Origin: Asticcacaulis sp.
GTDB lineage: Bacteria > Pseudomonadota > Alphaproteobacteria > Caulobacterales > Caulobacteraceae
Direction of reading: 5' to 3'
Length of the DNA: 64,000 nucleotides
Assembly: GCA_024707255.1 (NCBI GenBank)
Contig: JANQAC010000002.1
Location: 1,544,001 to 1,608,000, forward strand
Under the pieces are notes generated by a model. That model was given only the letters and a program-made list of their open reading frames with translations, searched no databases and was not told the origin of the DNA. Made by a program: the position numbers and the translations under genes. This document shows positions 45,483 through 55,534 of the stretch, one piece after another (position 1 is the stretch's first letter; every line of letters starts with the position of its first letter).

Positions 45483-45623
45483 ATGTTTGGAAAACGCGCC
45501 CCTTCATATGCGATTGCAAAAGTCGCCCCCGCCCTGCCCGTTTGGCTGGCTGTGGACAGCGTGTTCAATCCGGTAAATGTCGGTATTTTCCTGGCGGCCT
45601 TGCTTTTCGGCATGAACGCCTGA
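45483..45623 (+). CDS. 46-residue candidate membrane peptide behind a CtrA box
   Basis: Not recognised. It reads MFGKRAPSYAIAKVAPALPVW and continues with a hydrophobic C-terminal half (NVGIFLAALLFGMNA). A start at 45483 follows the CtrA box directly. There is no room for a normal ribosome-binding site other than the box region itself, so a leaderless start or a purely regulatory stretch are alternatives. It ends 43 bases before the next gene. It is kept as a candidate because the box and frame are so close. Confidence 0.35.
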   Translation: MFGKRAPSYAIAKVAPALPVWLAVDSVFNPVNVGIFLAALLFGMNA

Positions 45624-45666
45624 ACAACCGGCTTGCCCTGCCCGCCTTGCGGGATTAGGACAGGCC

Positions 45667-46299
45667 ATGACCAAGACAGCGCCTGCAACCCTTTCGCCAT
45701 TGTTCGTGACCGAGCTTTACCGCGCCGACCTGATCGCGCAGCCGGGCTTTGACGACTTTCTCGCCGAACTGGACGACACCTGCCGCGCCATCGCCGACGA
45801 GGATGAAGCCGGCCAGACCTGGTCGCAGCAGAAGGGCTATCTCGGCTATACCTCCTATGCTTCGCTCAACGACCTGCCGGCGCGGGCCAGTGTCTTCGCC
45901 GACCTGAAGGCTATGCTCGATACCCATGTCGCCGCCTTCGCGGAAAAGCTCGATTTCGACCTGCACGGTCAGAAACTGAAACTGAATTCCCTGTGGATCA
46001 ATATCCTGGAGCCGATGGGCCATCATTCCAGTCACATCCACCCGCACAGCGTCATTTCCGGCACCTTCTATGTCTCCATCCCGGAAGGCGCCAGCGCGCT
46101 GCGTCTCGAAGATCCGCGCCTCGGCTTCATGATGAATGCCCCTTTGCGCAAGGCCAATGGCCGGCCGGAGCACCAGACCTTCGTCAATGTCACACCCCAG
46201 GCCGGCACGGTGCTGCTGTGGGAAAGCTGGCTGCGTCATGAGGTGCCGATCAATCTCAGCGATGATGTACGCATTTCGGTGAGTTTCAATTATGGCTAG
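45667..46299 (+). CDS. TIGR02466-family putative 2OG-Fe(II) oxygenase
   Basis: A 210-residue protein of the 2OG-FeII_Oxy_5 group. The core reads NSLWINILEPMGHHSSHIHPHSVISGTFYVSIPEGASALRLEDPRL, with the HxH-type metal site. The C-terminal strands are FVNVTPQAGTVLLWESWLRHEVPINLSDDVRISVSFNYG, with the distal His and the Arg for 2-oxoglutarate. The substrate is unknown. Its stop lies inside the start of the next gene (8-base overlap), so it is coupled to the oxidoreductase. Confidence 0.8.
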   Translation: MTKTAPATLSPLFVTELYRADLIAQPGFDDFLAELDDTCRAIADEDEAGQTWSQQKGYLGYTSYASLNDLPARASVFADLKAMLDTHVAAFAEKLDFDLHGQKLKLNSLWINILEPMGHHSSHIHPHSVISGTFYVSIPEGASALRLEDPRLGFMMNAPLRKANGRPEHQTFVNVTPQAGTVLLWESWLRHEVPINLSDDVRISVSFNYG

Positions 46300-47323
46300 T
46301 GTGAAAACCGCTCTCGTTGGTTACGGCTACGCCGGCAAGACCATCCATGCCCCGTTGATCCGAGCCGCAAAAGGCCTGGAACTGACCACCATCGTATCCT
46401 CGCGTCCGGCCGATGTGTTAGCCGACCTGCCCGGCATAACCGTGGCGCCGGATCTCACCACCGCCCTCGCCGATCCGTCGATCGAACTGGTCGTCATCGC
46501 CACGCCGAATGAAATTCACGCCTCCATGGCACATGAAGCGCTGGATGCGGGCAAGCATGTGGTCATCGACAAGCCGTTTGCTCTCAGCGTGGCGGAAGGT
46601 GAATCCGTGCTGGCCCATGCCGAACGCGTCGGCAAAACGGTCTCTGTCTTTCATTGCCGCCGCTGGGACAGCAATTATCTGACCCTGCAAGCCCTGCGCC
46701 CTCGCCTAGGCGATCTCTATCAGGTGATTTTGCGTTATGATCGCCTGCGTCCCGTGGTGCGCAATCGCTGGCGGGAACGCGCCGGTCCCGGCTCCGGCAT
46801 CTGGTTCGATCTGGGCTCGCATCTCGCGGATCAGTCGATAAGCCTCTTCGGCTGGCCGGAATGGATATCGGCCGATATCGCCGGCCAGCGCCCCGGCGCA
46901 CAAACTGATGACTATTTCCACGCCATCCTGGGCTATGGTCCGCTGCGCGTGATCCTGCATTCGTCGATGATGACCACCATTCCCGGTCCGGCGCTTGAGG
47001 TCCAGGGCGCGCAGGGCGCCTTCGTCAAGTTCGGCATGGATACGCAGGAAGAGATGCTGAAAGCCGGCCGCATACCTGGCGATATCGGCTGGGGTGTTGA
47101 TCCGGTCATGGGCATTTTCACGCCGGTGGCCGGTGAAATCGCCGGTCAGTCACAGGAAGTCACCGCCACACCCGGCAATTACCTCGCCTATTACGAAGCT
47201 ATTGCGAAAACCATACGTGAAAACGCGCCCAATCCAGTGACCGGAGAGGACGCGCTCAAGGTGATGAAACTGCTGGAACTGGGCTTTGTCAGTGCGCGTG
47301 AAGGGCGCAGAGTTATGACTTAG
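46292..47323 (+). CDS. Gfo/Idh/MocA family NAD(P)-dependent oxidoreductase
   Basis: A 343-residue protein. The Rossmann N-terminus KTALVGYGYAGKTIHAPLIRAAKGLEL is followed by ELVVIATPNEIHASMAHEALDAGKHVVIDKPFALSVAEGE, with the conserved EKP-like segment (here DKP). The C-terminal beta-sheet substrate domain begins RWRERAGPGSGIWFDLGSHLADQ, with the catalytic His. Family members oxidise sugars or inositols. It is coupled to the oxygenase upstream, and a hairpin-repeat lies right behind the stop. Confidence 0.9.
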   Translation: MASVKTALVGYGYAGKTIHAPLIRAAKGLELTTIVSSRPADVLADLPGITVAPDLTTALADPSIELVVIATPNEIHASMAHEALDAGKHVVIDKPFALSVAEGESVLAHAERVGKTVSVFHCRRWDSNYLTLQALRPRLGDLYQVILRYDRLRPVVRNRWRERAGPGSGIWFDLGSHLADQSISLFGWPEWISADIAGQRPGAQTDDYFHAILGYGPLRVILHSSMMTTIPGPALEVQGAQGAFVKFGMDTQEEMLKAGRIPGDIGWGVDPVMGIFTPVAGEIAGQSQEVTATPGNYLAYYEAIAKTIRENAPNPVTGEDALKVMKLLELGFVSAREGRRVMT

Positions 47324-47327
47324 CCAT

Positions 47328-47410
47328 CCAAATCTCCTGAGATTTGGCAAGGCAAGCGCCCGCCCGAGCGGATGCGAAGCAAGTCCGCGCGGCGTTTGAG
47401 CGCCTATAAA
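47328..47410. repeat. Hairpin-headed intergenic repeat, copy A
   Basis: Starts 4 bases after the oxidoreductase stop with a hairpin (47328-47336 with 47339-47347, CCAAATCTC/GAGATTTGG). GGCAAGGCAAGCGCCCGCC and a GCG-rich stretch ending GGCGTTTGAGCGC follow. A homologous copy, also starting just behind a stop codon, lies at 62858-62937. Confidence 0.6.
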
Positions 47411-48027
47411 GGCAGCACTCTCCGCTTCTTCGAAAAGCTCATATAGCCGACATTGGCGCCGAGGCGGAAACCGACGCCGGCGCGGATCGGCGCCAGCACG
47501 ATGCCTTCGGCGCGCTGGTAGGTGATGCCGAGGCCGCCGATGAAATAGGCCGAGCCTTCGACGCCGGGAAAGCGGCGATACATGAAGATCGGCTCGCGCA
47601 GGTTATAGACCAGGGTGAAGACGCGCGAGGCATTGGCGCCGGTATCGAACCCGATCGAAGGCCCCTGCCAGTACATGTGGGTCGGCTCTGCCACGTCCTT
47701 CATGAACAGATTGCCCTTGCCGTAGCGCACGCCGATACCCACGGCACCGGAAGCTTCGGTGCCGGCGATATAGGCGGTCGGATGATCGCCGTAATCGGCG
47801 AATATCTTTTCGAGTGCGCCGCCCAGGGCTTCGACCGTCACGCCCAGGAAATCGGAACCGGCGGTCAGGATTTCATCACGGGTATAGTAGCGATATTCCT
47901 TTTCCTCGGCAGGCTGGTTCTTCTCGGTCGGATAGGTTTGCGCCAGACTCAGGCGCGGGGCCAGGCCGGCGATCACGGGCGTGGCGGCGGCGGCCACGCC
48001 AGCCAGAAGAAACGAACGACGTTCCAT
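47404..48027 (-). CDS. eipA: EipA family envelope-integrity protein (DUF1134)
   Basis: A 207-residue exported protein with a signal peptide (RRSFLLAGVAAAATPVIAGLAPRLSLA; an RRSFLL motif could also direct Tat export). The DUF1134 domain reads YTRDEILTAGSDFLGVTVEALGGALEKIFADYGDHPTAYIAGTEASGAVGIGVRYGKG ... THMYWQGPSIGFDTGANASRVFTLVYNL, ending GANVGYMSFSKKRRVLPL. EipA of Brucella and Caulobacter is a periplasmic beta-barrel protein needed for envelope integrity. Single gene on the minus strand. Confidence 0.85.
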   Translation of the reverse strand: MERRSFLLAGVAAAATPVIAGLAPRLSLAQTYPTEKNQPAEEKEYRYYTRDEILTAGSDFLGVTVEALGGALEKIFADYGDHPTAYIAGTEASGAVGIGVRYGKGNLFMKDVAEPTHMYWQGPSIGFDTGANASRVFTLVYNLREPIFMYRRFPGVEGSAYFIGGLGITYQRAEGIVLAPIRAGVGFRLGANVGYMSFSKKRRVLPL

Positions 48028-48253
48028 GGGCGAAAACTCCTAAACTTGATCGATGGGATCTATCGCCGACAAGGTTAACAGATGATTTACTAACATCCCC
48101 TTACGCGCGCATTCCCCGGTTACGTGCAGGGTGCCTGTGGCATGTGTCCTGAATAGGGCTTAACTTGCCGCGACTTCGCCGCATTTCTTAATGCAAACCC
48201 TCATCAGATGTTATAGTCTCAGCCCATCCGTAGTTTGCCATATGGGGGTTCCG

Positions 48254-48602
48254 GTGACATCAGTCGGCGCTTTTTTTTACCTACCGCCAGGGCGTCAATA
48301 TAGCGATACTGGCCAACTATGTCCTGCTCGCCATCCTGATTGTCATTCATTCCGTCACCGCTCCGTGTGAGCCCCCGGCGGCACGCCTGATCGTCATTCT
48401 GCTGTGGCTGCTGGTGCTTCTGGTCATCGCCTATGTATGGGTGACCTGCCGTGAGCGGTTGTGGTGGATGCTGCCGCAGATGCTGGCCCTGGCCCTGGCC
48501 ATCATGTCCCTTGCGACAATGACCATTTACCAGTCCCAGGGCAGTGGCGACATTTGTCTCTACGATCCCAACCCGATCAAGTTTGAGCTGCGGAAAAAAT
48601 AG
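48254..48602 (+). CDS. Small multi-pass membrane protein, frameshift at a T8 run
   Basis: Not recognised. Starting at GTG 48254, MTSVGAFF is cut off in the T8 run at 48271-48278. With seven T the frame continues TYRQGVNIAILANYVLLAILIVIHSVTA ... LIVILLWLLVLLVIAYVWVTCRERLWWMLPQMLALALAIMSLATMTIY and ends after KFELRKK. That gives about 115 residues with three helices. Only the last 62 residues lie in one uninterrupted frame. The restored frame is convincing because hydrophobic helices continue across it. Function unknown. Confidence 0.5.
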
Positions 48603-48618
48603 ACACGGGACTTCAGGC

Positions 48619-50250
<1,632 letters not shown>

Positions 50251-50413
50251 AACGCATCTCCCAGATTGGTTTCTATTGATGCTAGTTTGCCATGAACAGG
50301 AGTCAAGCCTGTGCTGGCGGTTGATATGTGTTTATGCGCTTGCCCCTTACGGCAAACCCGGTCATAAAAGTCATTGATAGCGCTAACAATTATAATATCA
50401 TTGGGAGAATGAG

Positions 50414-51667
50414 ATGGCCCCGTTTGGATTGACGCGCCGCAGCCTGTTTGCCGCGACTTTGGCTTTGGTTCTGCCCCTCGGCTTCATCGGTCCGGCCCAT
50501 GCCAAACCAGCTCAGTCACCGTGGGTGACGGTCTGGTCCACCGCGCAGATGACACCGGGCGCCGACAGCGCCCTCTCCCCGGCCGACGCGACTGACGCCA
50601 CCCTGCGCCAGACGATCCGGGTCGCCAAGGGCGGCAATATGATCCGCCTGCGCCTCTCCAATGCCATGGGCACCGAACCACTGTCCCTGCGCAATGTCCA
50701 TGTCGCGCGGACGACAATAGCCGGAGCCTCCACCATCGATCCGGCCACGGATCATCCGGTTACGTTTGGCGGTTTGAGCGACATCGTCATTCCCGCCGGC
50801 GCGGACTATATTTCCGATCCGATCTCAATGACCGTGGCCGATCAGTCTGTCCTTGCCATCAGTTTTCATATGCCGGCAGGACTGCCCCAACAACAGACCG
50901 GCCATCCTGGGTCGCGCACCACCTCCTGGATCGTTCACGGCGACCATGTCAGCGATGCCGAGCTGCCGGAAGCGAAGAAGTTCGATCACTGGTTCACCAT
51001 AGCCGGCCTCGATATTGAAAACGGATCGGCCAGGGCCGCCGTGGTGGCCTTCGGCGATTCGATCACAGATGGTTACGGCATCAAGCCGAACAGCGACAGC
51101 CGCTGGCCGGATTTTCTCGGCCGTCGCCTGAAGGACAAACAAATTTCGGTACTCAATGCCGGCATCGGCGGCAATCGCCTCCTGCTCGATGGCCTGGGGC
51201 CGAATGCCTCGGCGCGTTTCGACCGCGATGTGCTCAGCCAGAGCGGCGTCAGATATGTGATCGTGCTGGAAGGCGTGAACGATCTTGGCATGTTGACGCG
51301 CGACGCGCCCGTAACGCAAGCGGCGCATGACGACCTGGTTGCCCGCCTCAAGGCGGCTTATTTGCAGATGATCACCAAGGCCCACAGCCACGGTCTGAAG
51401 ATCTACGGCGGCACAATCACGCCCTTCATGGGTATGGATTATTACCACCCCGACGCCCTGAACGAGGCCGACCGCCAGGCCGTCAACACCTGGATACGGA
51501 CATCCGGCGCCTTTGACGCGGTGATCGATTTCGATGCCGCCCTGCGCGATCCGGCACAGCCCTACCGTCTGTCACCGGCTTATGACAGTGGTGACCACCT
51601 GCATCCGTCATCCGCCGGCTACAAGGCCATGGCGGAAGCGGTGGATTTGAAACTGTTTGAAAATTAA
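50414..51667 (+). CDS. Secreted SGNH/GDSL-family esterase
   Basis: A 417-residue protein with a signal peptide (RRSLFAATLALVLPLGFIGPAHA; the RRSLF motif could be Tat-dependent). An N-terminal beta domain of about 180 residues is followed by an SGNH hydrolase domain with all four blocks: VVAFGDSITDGYG (nucleophile Ser), NAGIGGNR, EGVNDLG and DHLHPSSAGY (Asp-His). The layout fits carbohydrate-esterase-like GDSL proteins acting on plant or polymer acetyl esters; the substrate is inferred. The ATG is preceded by GGGAGAATGAG. Confidence 0.9.
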   Translation: MAPFGLTRRSLFAATLALVLPLGFIGPAHAKPAQSPWVTVWSTAQMTPGADSALSPADATDATLRQTIRVAKGGNMIRLRLSNAMGTEPLSLRNVHVARTTIAGASTIDPATDHPVTFGGLSDIVIPAGADYISDPISMTVADQSVLAISFHMPAGLPQQQTGHPGSRTTSWIVHGDHVSDAELPEAKKFDHWFTIAGLDIENGSARAAVVAFGDSITDGYGIKPNSDSRWPDFLGRRLKDKQISVLNAGIGGNRLLLDGLGPNASARFDRDVLSQSGVRYVIVLEGVNDLGMLTRDAPVTQAAHDDLVARLKAAYLQMITKAHSHGLKIYGGTITPFMGMDYYHPDALNEADRQAVNTWIRTSGAFDAVIDFDAALRDPAQPYRLSPAYDSGDHLHPSSAGYKAMAEAVDLKLFEN

Positions 51668-52110
51668 CGGCTGCCCGCCAGTTGCTGGGCGGCCTGTCCG
51701 CCCGGCAGCTTCCAGTTGGTGCTGAAGCGCAGCCAGTCACCGGCATGATGTCCGGGCTGGCTGATATCGGTCTGCGCCCATTTCAGGACCGTCACCGCCA
51801 GCCCTTCTCCCAGGCCGTAACCCGGACGGCTTTCGGCGGCGACCACGCATTGCGTCAGGCCGCCGTCGTCGCCGATCTGGCAATCGACCTGGGCCTGACC
51901 TTCAATGGCGCTGACTTTCGCTACGCGCGGATATTCCCCGGCCTGGCTGAGATCGCCATCGCGCGTATAAAGACGGGTTCCATCGGGAATAACTGGCGCG
52001 GCTGTCGGCGCGCAGTGAACACCGCCACCGGTCGCGGTGGCATCCTGCGCAAAGGTTTGCGTGGCAGTCAGGACACTCAGGACGGATAAGCAAAAAACAG
52101 TCGTTTTCAT
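51664..52110 (-). CDS. Periplasmic TonB-C-like domain protein
   Basis: A 148-residue exported protein from the ATG at 52110, with a signal peptide ending near TQTFAQ. The mature part has the strand pattern of a TonB C-terminal-like domain, VAKVSAIEGQAQVDCQIGDDGGLTQCVVAAESRPGYGLGEGLAVTVLKWA (the 'G.A...C.V...G.L..C.V..E.P.G.G.G.AA' pattern), but no membrane anchor or Pro-rich linker. Caulobacterales carry many such solo domains of unknown function. It is convergent with the esterase, overlapping by 4 bases. Confidence 0.65.
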   Translation of the reverse strand: MKTTVFCLSVLSVLTATQTFAQDATATGGGVHCAPTAAPVIPDGTRLYTRDGDLSQAGEYPRVAKVSAIEGQAQVDCQIGDDGGLTQCVVAAESRPGYGLGEGLAVTVLKWAQTDISQPGHHAGDWLRFSTNWKLPGGQAAQQLAGSR

Positions 52111-52285
52111 AAGCCCACACTCACAAGGATTTCCGTCAGTAAGCCACTGGACGACATAAGGGGACAATTAGGGGATTCCCGCAATCCCTAAATTTGAAAT
52201 AGGTGGTTAAGAGCGCTTCGACCGCATTGAGGCACAAACGCCCAGCCCCTTCCCTATTGCGACGCGTCATGCTATCCGCACCCGC

Positions 52286-54104
52286 ATGAGCCCAAAGAAC
52301 CAAACAGACCTTTCCAAGATCCGCAATTTTTCCATCGTCGCCCATATCGACCACGGCAAATCGACCCTTTCCGACCGCCTGATCCAGTTCACCGGCGGCC
52401 TCACCGCGCGCGAGATGAAGGAACAGGTGCTCGACAACATGGATATCGAGCGCGAACGCGGCATCACCATCAAGGCCCAGACCGTCCGCCTCAACTACAA
52501 GGCCCACGACGGCGAAACCTATGTGCTGAACCTGATGGACACGCCGGGCCATGTCGACTTCGCCTACGAAGTGTCGCGCTCGCTGGCCGCCTGCGAAGGC
52601 TCGATCCTGGTGGTGGACGCTTCGCAGGGCGTCGAAGCCCAGACCCTGGCTAATGTCTACCAGGCCATCGACAACAATCACGAGATTGTGCCGGTCCTCA
52701 ACAAGATCGACCTGCCGGCCGCCGAGCCGGAACGCATTCGCGCCCAGATCGAGGACGTCATCGGCATCGACGCCTCGGATGCCGTCCTGTGTTCGGCCAA
52801 GTCCGGCCTCGGCATCGAGGATGTGCTGGAAGCCGTCGTCACCCGCCTGCCCGCCCCGAAAGGCGACGAGAACGAACCGCTGAAGGCCCTGCTGGTCGAT
52901 GCGTGGTACGATCCCTATCTCGGCGTCGTCGTCCTGGTGCGCGTGTTCAACGGCCGCATGAAGCCCGGCCAGATGGTCAAATTGATGAATGCCGGCGCCA
53001 CCTACAAGATCGACAAGCTCGGCGTCTTCAGCCCGAAAGCCACAGACGTAGAGAGCCTCGGTCCCGGTGAGATCGGTTTCTTCACCGGCCAGATCAAGGA
53101 AGTGTCCGACGCCGCCGTCGGCGACACCATTACCGACGAGCGCAAGCCGACCGCCCCAGGCCATGACGGGCTTCAAGGAAGTCCAGCCGGTCGTCTTCTG
53201 CGGCATTTTCCCGGTCGATGCCGCCGATTTCGAAGACCTGCGCTCGGCCATGGGCAAGCTGCGCCTAAACGACGCCAGCTTCTCGTTTGAGATGGAAACC
53301 TCGGCCGCGCTCGGCTTCGGCTTCCGCTGCGGGTTCCTCGGTCTGCTCCATCTCGAAATCATCCAGGAGCGTCTCAGCCGCGAGTTCAATCTCGACCTGA
53401 TCGCCACCGCGCCATCGGTCGTCTATAAGATCTACATGAATGATGGTGAGGTCATCGACCTGCATAATCCGGCCGACATGCCCGACCCGGTCAAGACCGA
53501 CCATATCGAGGAACCGTGGATCAAGGCGACCATCTTCTGCCCGGACGATTATCTCGGCGCCATTATCAAGCTCTGCCAGGATCGCCGCGGTGAACAGGTC
53601 GATCTTTCTTACGTCGGCACCCGCGCCATGGTGGTCTATAACCTGCCGCTCAACGAAGTGGTTTTCGATTTCTATGACCGCCTGAAATCGGTCTCCAAGG
53701 GCTATGCCTCGTTCGACTACAATATCGAAGGCTACCGCGAAGGCGACCTGGTCAAGATGTCGATCCTGGTCAACTCCGAGCCGGTCGATGCCCTGTCCAT
53801 GCTGGTCCACCGCGATCGCGCCGAAATGCGTGGGCGCGGCATGTGTGAGAAGATGCGCGAACTGATCCCGCAACACCTCTTCGTGATCCCCATCCAGGCG
53901 GCGATCGGCGGCCGGATCATCGCCCGCGAAACCGTGCGCGCCCTGCGTAAGGACGTGACGGCCAAGTGTTATGGCGGCGACGCCACACGGAAGAAGAAGC
54001 TTCTCGAAAAGCAGAAAGAAGGCAAGAAGAAGATGCGGCAGTTCGGCAAGGTCGAAATCCCGCAGGAAGCCTTCATTGCTGCGCTTAAGATGGACAATGA
54101 CTGA
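52286..54104 (+). CDS. lepA: Elongation factor 4 (LepA), frameshift at 53154-53157
   Basis: A translational GTPase that back-translocates stalled ribosomes. G1 [19 protein letters not shown]2 ([15 protein letters not shown]), G3 [12 protein letters not shown] and G4 NKIDLPAA are visible. The LepA-specific C-terminus includes [35 protein letters not shown]. The frame is lost at the C4 run 53154-53157: ITDERKPTA should continue [21 protein letters not shown] with one C less. About 605 residues when restored, normal for LepA. A sequence error is far more likely than a true mutation. Confidence 0.95.
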
Positions 54105-54147
54105 CCTGGGGCACGGCCCCTGGACCCGGAATATTATCGTTTCTATT

Positions 54148-54182
54148 AAAAAAGCCGGAAGCAATCTGCTTCCGGCTTTTTT
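54148..54182. terminator. Bidirectional terminator between lepA and the first DUF6491-like gene
   Basis: A perfect 16-bp stem (54148-54163 with 54167-54182), 3-nt loop, with A6 on one side and T6 on the other, lies between two converging genes. Confidence 0.9.
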
Positions 54183-54588
54183 AATGCGCCTTCTGATAGG
54201 CTAATGTTTCTTCCTTGTTTAGCGGCTCGATCGTATCGACCATGCAGTGCATGGGAATAGCTGTCGTGATGTCGCCGGTTATATCGACATCGAGCGGCCC
54301 GCAGACGCGGGTGCTGCCACGATATTCCAGCTTGATCGCTTCGTTCTTCGTCATGCATGGACCGGTCATGTGCATGACCAGCGAATTGCCGCTGCGATCG
54401 ACCAGAAGCAGGGTCTGGCGGTCGATCACAGTGGAGGTTTCCAGTGGTGATGAGACGCATTGCGCCGGCGCCACCGAACGGACACCGGGGTTGGGCGTCC
54501 GTTCAACGTGAGACGTGGCCGCGCAGCCGACGACCACGACGGCCAGAACCGCCGCCGGACCCGCCAGAATCAGTCTTGTGTTGCGCAC
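54181..54588 (-). CDS. DUF6491-like lipoprotein, first of three paralogues
   Basis: A 135-residue exported protein with a lipobox (VLAVVVVGC). The body has the spaced pattern shared with the next two genes: a conserved Cys, a strand with 'DRQTLLLVDRSGNSLVMHMTGPC', then 'VCGPLDVDI' and a terminal 'HCMVDTIEPLNKEE'. This resembles the DUF6491 family, small exported proteins of unknown function. Its start lies 1 base from the neighbouring paralogue's stop, which implies an operon of three tandem copies. Confidence 0.6.
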   Translation of the reverse strand: MRNTRLILAGPAAVLAVVVVGCAATSHVERTPNPGVRSVAPAQCVSSPLETSTVIDRQTLLLVDRSGNSLVMHMTGPCMTKNEAIKLEYRGSTRVCGPLDVDITGDITTAIPMHCMVDTIEPLNKEETLAYQKAH

Positions 54589-54589
54589 C

Positions 54590-55015
54590 TTAATTATCCT
54601 TGTCCAGTAAGGCCGCGGCTTCGCGGGTTATCGGCTCAAAACTGTTGATCAGGCACTTCACCGGGCGCTCGCCGTTTTCCGACCGCAGGAGCATAGCGTC
54701 ATGCGCCTGGCAAATCTGACTGGTGCCGTTAAATTCAAAGCCGATCTGCGAGAAATCGGTCATCGACTTGCAGGGGCCTCCGATATCCATTTTGTAGGGA
54801 TTACCCCAGGTATCATAAACCAGCAGCGTATGGTCATCGACCACATGCTTGCGGCCGATATTGCGGCCTTCGAGGCATTTCGGCGCAACTTTTGCCTGCA
54901 CCGACGCCTGATCACCGCCATCCGCGGGCGTGCCGGCACAGGCCGTCACGATCAGGCCACCAGCCATCAGGCCCGCGATTGCAAACCCCGCCATGTACAT
55001 AGTCTTCGCCATCAT
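54590..55015 (-). CDS. DUF6491-like exported protein, second of three paralogues
   Basis: A 141-residue protein with a lipobox-like signal (GGLIVTAC). The body shares the family pattern CLEGRNIGRKHVVDDHTLLVYDTWGNPYKMDIGGPC ... SQICQAHDAMLLRSENGERPVKCLINSFEPITREE. The four spaced Cys could form two disulfides in the periplasm. Sequence identity with its neighbours is modest, so the duplication is old. Confidence 0.6.
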   Translation of the reverse strand: MMAKTMYMAGFAIAGLMAGGLIVTACAGTPADGGDQASVQAKVAPKCLEGRNIGRKHVVDDHTLLVYDTWGNPYKMDIGGPCKSMTDFSQIGFEFNGTSQICQAHDAMLLRSENGERPVKCLINSFEPITREAAALLDKDN

Positions 55016-55029
55016 CCTGCTCCCTCTGA

Positions 55030-55473
55030 TTATTTGGGTTTGTCAGCCCTGGGCTTGACGCCATAGGCCGCCGCCTCTTCCGGCGTCAGGTGACGCACGG
55101 CCTGTATCGGGCAAGTCTTGAGCGGCCGGTCGCCCATGTCGCTGTAAACAATCTCACCATCGAACGGCCCGCAGATATCGTTCAGGCCGCTGCCGCGCGA
55201 CTTGATACCAATACGGAAACTGGAATCCAGACCGATACAGGCCGGCGTCATGGTCAGTTCATAGGCTTCGTTCCAGTTGGAAATGATGATGACCTTGTCA
55301 TCCTTTTCCGTTTGGAAACTGCGTACCTGCGAGGAATCGAAACAGGCCCTCGGGTCACGGGCGGGCCTGTTATCCGGCGCGGGCCGGCCGGCCGACGCCA
55401 GCGCCACACCGCCCACGGCCATGACACCGAGAGCGGCAGCGAAAAGGGCGGCGAAACAGGTCGACTTCTTCAT
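55030..55473 (-). CDS. DUF6491-like exported protein, third of three paralogues
   Basis: A 147-residue protein from the ATG at 55473, with signal peptide MKKSTCFAALFAAALGVMAVGGVALA. The same pattern recurs: ACFDSSQVRSFQTEKDDKVIIISNWNEAYELTMTPAC ... NDICGPFDGEIVYSDMGDRPLKTCPIQAVRHLTPEEAAAY. It is first in transcription order, with 14 bases to the next paralogue. It has a cleavable signal rather than a lipobox, so the three products may differ in location. Confidence 0.6.
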   Translation of the reverse strand: MKKSTCFAALFAAALGVMAVGGVALASAGRPAPDNRPARDPRACFDSSQVRSFQTEKDDKVIIISNWNEAYELTMTPACIGLDSSFRIGIKSRGSGLNDICGPFDGEIVYSDMGDRPLKTCPIQAVRHLTPEEAAAYGVKPRADKPK

Positions 55474-55534
55474 GACAACACCTCTTACGACAAGGGATAG
55501 GCTCTCGAAGCTGAACGCAGAATGAACATATTGT

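Noticed and set aside
52136..53407. Long open frame on the minus strand opposite lepA (423 codons)
   Set aside because: It lies antisense to a well-conserved gene; its translation is the usual Ala/Asp/Gly/His-rich product of GC-rich antisense DNA, with no known motif.
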